Shown here piece by piece: positions 63,655 through 64,000 of a DNA stretch of 64,000 nt. The stretch's first letter is position 1, and every line of letters begins with the position of its first letter. The DNA comes from Roseobacter ponti (GTDB lineage Bacteria > Pseudomonadota > Alphaproteobacteria > Rhodobacterales > Rhodobacteraceae), in NCBI RefSeq assembly GCF_012932215.1, contig NZ_CP048788.1, positions 186,001 through 250,000 on the forward strand, given 5' to 3'. A program made the position numbers and the translations under genes. The notes beneath the pieces were generated by a model. It saw only the letters and a list, made by a program, of their open reading frames with translations, was not told the origin of the DNA and searched no databases.

Positions 63655-63727
63655 GTGTCAGGTCCTTTGAGCGGGGTCAGCCGGAACGTTGCCGATAAGC
63701 CCGTCCGGGTCAAGGTGTCAGCGGGGA

Positions 63728-64000
63728 TCAGCGGCGCAGGGCCGTGATCAGCCCCGGATGCATGTCACGCCCTGCCGCAACAACACCGTTGAGCAGTGGT
63801 TTTTCATTGTTAAAACGCAGGGCTGCGCCCGATTTGTCGGAACAGATGCCGCCGGCTTCGGCCACGATGATGGCGCCTGCTGCGATGTCCCATTCCCAGG
63901 TTGGCCGGAACGTGAGCATGCCGTCAAAGCGGCCCTCTCCCACAAGTCCGAGCCTGTAGGCCAGCGACGGGCGATAGGCACGGCGGAACCCCGGTACCAC
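63728..64000 (-). CDS. inositol monophosphatase / CysQ-like phosphatase (C-terminal part only)
   Basis: Only the last 90 or so codons are inside the window; the start lies beyond the right edge. The segment LAYRLGLVGEGRFDGMLTFRPTWEWDIAAGAIIVAEAGG carries the WxWD metal motif of the inositol monophosphatase/CysQ family. It resembles the CysQ-type 3'(2'),5'-bisphosphate nucleotidase, but inositol or other phosphatase activity is possible. In this order it commonly heads the DUF4170-KdtA-LpxK operon. Confidence 0.85.
   Translation of the reverse strand: MVPGFRRAYRPSLAYRLGLVGEGRFDGMLTFRPTWEWDIAAGAIIVAEAGGICSDKSGAALRFNNEKPLLNGVVAAGRDMHPGLITALRR

Overview
The window looks like chromosomal DNA of a Rhodobacterales alphaproteobacterium of the Roseobacter type. 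It is GC-rich (my impression is a little over 60 percent) and densely coded on both strands. Many genes belong to families typical of this order: DUF4159/DUF58/MoxR, DUF1285, DUF6478, DUF2794, DUF4170, CcrM next to ribonuclease HII, and the CysQ-DUF4170-KdtA-LpxK block. I found no tRNA, rRNA, CRISPR array, insertion sequence, prophage or integrase. Genes at both ends run out of the window.

Layout. 1-4392 (minus): MoxR ATPase, DUF58 and DUF4159/BatA-like genes in an overlapping operon. 4461-6563 (plus): DUF1285, a short-chain dehydrogenase with Phe at the catalytic Tyr position, and a hydroxypyruvate-isomerase fold without its catalytic glutamates. 6587-10534: polA, a CHCC zinc-finger protein, a 26-bp tandem repeat and DUF1203. 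10645-17745: a C-terminally short dnaE2 behind a LexA-like box, then gpmI, an EnvC-like gene and ctpA, ending at a terminator. 17858-20905 (minus): two Rhodobacterales proteins and ilvD. 21116-25156: an ABC-exporter-like protein with every catalytic ATPase motif degraded, a large insert and a cyclic-nucleotide-binding tail, followed 6 bp later by a CPBP membrane protease. 25215-29208: accD, folC, a small membrane protein and zapE. 29344-36349: a transporter and tightly packed minus-strand metabolic genes, including fghA and mbfA. 36452-38863: a TetR regulator with a likely operator, then imuB behind a LexA box. 39860-42075: paaK, paaI and DUF2794. 42157-46947: NlpC/P60, a leucyl aminopeptidase, then carbonic anhydrase, an SbtA-type bicarbonate permease and an SbtB-like PII protein. 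46983-53850: a ribbon-helix-helix-like protein, an animal-type haem peroxidase, asd, an HpcH/HpaI aldolase, a membrane winged-helix protein and several uncharacterised genes. 54083-58759: rnhB, ccrM, a response regulator, alkB and mutY. 58862-64000: a DciA-like protein, a DsbA-like protein, a CoA-transferase, and lpxK, a divergent KDO transferase, DUF4170 and a CysQ-like gene.

How it fits together. Most genes are core housekeeping: replication and repair, cell envelope, branched-chain and aspartate amino acids, fatty acids and folate. Three regulatory circuits show up as DNA sites. GAAC-N7-GAAC (LexA-type) boxes precede both imuB and dnaE2, which lie about 26 kb apart. Three GANTC sites, the CcrM target, sit in the ccrM leader. 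A perfect TTAA-N7-TTAAC box precedes an uncharacterised membrane protein, and a one-mismatch copy precedes the ribbon-helix-helix-like gene. The best candidates for something undescribed are the degenerate ABC/CNB protein with its CPBP partner, the carbonic anhydrase-SbtA-SbtB cassette in a presumed heterotroph, and the membrane-anchored winged-helix protein.
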